DNA of 64,000 nt from Malus domestica (Eukaryota; Streptophyta; Magnoliopsida; Rosales; Rosaceae): assembly GCF_042453785.1 (NCBI RefSeq), contig NC_091674.1, positions 30,763,501 to 30,827,500 on the forward strand, in the 5' to 3' direction. A program made the position numbers and the translations under genes. Shown piece after piece: positions 61,679-64,000 of this stretch. The notes below the pieces were generated by a model. That model was given only the letters and a program-made list of their open reading frames with translations, had not been told where the DNA came from and did no database searches. Each line of letters begins with the position of its first letter. Position 1 is the stretch's first letter.

Positions 61679-64000
61679 CTATCTCCGGCTCCTTTTGGGT
61701 TTTAGACTCATGAGAGCCATGAGTGTAACTGCTGCAGAGAGTGGATACCTAACCAAGAGAAAACAAATGTTAGGGAACGAGCCACAGTGGGTCAATATTT
61801 TTCGAGTCCTTGATGCGTGATATGATCATACGAAGATACAAAACCATACCATGTCAGAGTATAATTCAGGTGGTCCTGAGGCATGACTGAACTCCGAATC
61901 AAGGTATTGACATCCTTTGGAAGCGGGTAAGGGTTACCTGGATTAACATTTTCATTTACGTCTTCAATGTAAATAGTATCCTCAGGGAGTCCACACGTAC
62001 GAGCTATTGCAGGAACATCAACATAGAACCATTGGTAGGAGTTTGGATCATTTGGTGGAACAAATATGCTAGGCTTTTCACTCCCTCGAACTACTCCAAC
62101 AACTTCAACGGGAGCAACAACGCGGTTTTGATCCTGTAAGTTGCACGAAACTAAAATTAGATCTTCAACGTTCTTTTCATCATGCGATGATTGACATAAT
62201 GATAACAAACAACCTCAACAACTTGGGGCTTCTTGGTCCAGAACCTCGACCAAGACCTTCTTTCAGTATCTTGGACAGAGGTGGGTGTTATATCAGAAGA
62301 TTGTTCACCACCTTCTGAAACTTTTGAAGCCTCATCTTTCCAACTTCGCAGCACCCATCCTCTGTTGACCAAAATTGGTGGCTGCACACTGGAAATTTTG
62401 CATTTAATATTGATCATCAGCGAACAGATAAGCGTTGAAATTAGCTTGAAAGTCATGATGACAATCACAAATTAGTTTCCAAACATAAGAATATGTGAGG
62501 TCTAATGGAATCTTGAAGTTCTCTATATAATGTTAGAACCTAAAACCATATACATCCGGTACAAAAAAAAAAAAAAAAAAAAACAGAAGCGGTTTGTTTC
62601 CAACCCAAGGATGTACCGGACTGTATTAGAGCCTGAACTTGACGCTCAAGCACAAACCTTAAACAATGCAGATAAAATCACTCAATGTTAAAAGAAAGCA
62701 AACTAATCGTAGTGAACTTGAATCACAACCGAAGGTGAAGCTACATTAGATCATGGAAACAGTTAGTTTAATGTGATATGAGATCCTGGAATACCAAGCA
62801 GGAAGAACTCGTAAATGGTCCGATGTAATGTACCACCCTGTTAATTCTAAACCCCTATAAGCACTTAAAAAGTAAGGTTCATGAAGTACATGGAACTCCA
62901 ACAGCTTTTACCTCTCATCTTTGTCAGGGACCTGGATAAGAGGTGTGATGATATAGTAGCCATTTTCGGTCACACCAGAAATGCTTCTTGAACGAGGGCC
63001 CACATAGATCGACCTTTTCTCATCAAAATACCCTTTGCATTTGACCCTCCTAAACTCCAACTGATCCAAATTTTGACTTGACGGAGAGGCATTGTTCAAG
63101 TTTAAAGGTTCCAATTCCAACCTCTTCTGTATATAATCTAACATTTGTATCTTTACCAAAAGAAACTCACCAATAATGGTCATATTTTTATGAGATTGTA
63201 AGGTTGAATGTGAAATGCACAAGGAACCAAATCTTCAGAATGGACAGGACCTGCAAAACAAAACCTAATACCATAACCAGATCGTAGATTCCGCTTTCGT
63301 TAGATTAATTCCAGTCAATTTCCACTTTTCATTCACATACCGATAAATCGTCAATCAAAACAGTCGGCTTAATCAAAAAGTACAAAGCCTCTAGTATTTT
63401 TAGTATTTCATATAACAGAAGTGTATGGACATAAATATAAACCACAAACAGAAACCGTTTTATAAGCAGAAGTTTGATCTCACAACAAAAACAACAACAA
63501 AGCCTCGTCCCACTAAGTGGGATCGGCTGTATGAATCCCAGAATGACACTGCGCTCGGTTTTGTGCCAAGTCTTCTGTTAGCTCCAACTTCCGAGTAAGA
63601 AAATGTCAAATCACCAAAGTATAATCGTGAATCGTCACTTATCTAAAATCCGCAAAATATGCAGACTCAGAATTAGTTTCAACATCTGAAATCTTTGCCC
63701 AACACAATGTTAATACAGAACGTATCGGGTTCAAGGCATTCCTTGAGCTCAAAAAAGTTATCTATCATAAGTAAGCACTTACCTGGGAATCCAAATTGTG
63801 CAACCAATCATATTTTCGGTACAATATGAATCCAAATATTCACAATGCAGCTTTATGCGTATTGCTAAAATAATCAATCTCCAAAATTGCTAAATCTGAC
63901 AAGGTAATAAAAGATAGGAAGTGAAAAAAGCAACACCTTCTCTTGCCTTCTGATAATCTGCCAAGTCCCAAGCCCAAAAGTGATAGCTCCAGGAAGAAAC
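61679..64000 (-). CDS. SURF1: SURF1, cytochrome c oxidase assembly factor (5' part outside window)
   Basis: Inner mitochondrial membrane protein needed for haem a insertion/assembly of cytochrome c oxidase. Visible exons: 63937-64000 (continues past the window), 62912-63150, 62214-62388, 61850-62133 and 61679-61748, with phases that join cleanly. Motifs: LPGAITFGLGTWQIIRRQEK (first membrane segment and family signature), LEFRRVKCKGYFDEKRS, VGPRSRSISGVTENGYYIIT, ILVNRGWVLRSWK (the N-R-G-W motif), YQWFYVDVPAIAR and a C-terminal membrane segment within DHLNYTLTWYPLSAAVTLMA. It ends KPKRSRR. A plant-typical Ser-rich insertion follows NRGW. Intron 1 holds a TTG-tailed repeat. Confidence 0.94.
63482..63594 (-). 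repeat. TTG-tailed LINE/SINE 3' end
   Basis: (ACA)n then AGCCTCGTCCCACTAAGTGG, CGGCTGTATGAATCC and GCGCTCGGTTTTGTGCCAAG..CTTCTGTTAGCTCCAA, the best-preserved of the four copies. It lies in the first visible SURF1 intron, in the gene's own orientation. Confidence 0.8.

Overview
This is plant nuclear DNA. Genes are split by many GT-AG introns, AT-rich intergenic stretches are full of transposon debris, and the proteins are typical land-plant families. Protein similarity and the repeat families (a TTG-tailed LINE/SINE family, small elements opening with a 'CATCTCCAACC' motif, a long solo LTR ending in TTTTCGCATCA/TGATAGGAGC) suggest a Rosaceae genome, probably the apple/pear tribe. The organism call is inference from memory, not a search.

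Region 1 (1-18 kb) is gene-dense. In order it holds OEP64/Toc64-III (minus, 3' part beyond the window), a prostaglandin E synthase 2-like thioredoxin-fold/GST protein (minus), an OZ/VAR3-type RanBP2 zinc-finger organelle protein (plus), the ERAD factor HRD3 (minus) and galactose mutarotase (minus). Region 2 (18.8-29.9 kb) is a single large minus-strand gene. It encodes a fusion of two beta-hydroxyacid dehydrogenase modules, a DUF1537 acid-sugar kinase and a class II ketose-bisphosphate aldolase, which is potentially a whole catabolic route in one polypeptide.

Region 3 (30-36.4 kb) has no host gene. It is a cluster of non-autonomous DNA transposons, several with exact 3-bp TAA/TTA target duplications (PIF/Harbinger type), one nested in another, and two carrying internal tandem arrays with CACGTG-like motifs. 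Region 4 (37-50 kb) holds an ALP1-like domesticated Harbinger transposase, an At3g17950-like protein, a DUF4228 protein and a plastid DUF3007-type membrane protein. The last of these appears to have lost its final exon to transposon-rich sequence. Region 5 (50.3-54.6 kb) is a decayed Harbinger element (Myb-like ORF1 only) interrupted by a 2.23 kb solo LTR with a perfect 5-bp target duplication.

Region 6 (55.5-64 kb) contains an STK11IP-like LRR protein (plus) converging on SURF1 (minus, 5' part beyond the window).

The genes do not form an operon-like unit; they are ordinary independent plant genes. The strongest biological leads are the fusion enzyme, whose first dehydrogenase module looks catalytically dead, the ALP1-like protein with an altered DDE triad, and the phase-identical zinc-finger exons of the OZ protein. 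Exon boundaries were read by eye from GT/AG sites and conserved protein continuity. Untranslated regions were mostly not resolved.
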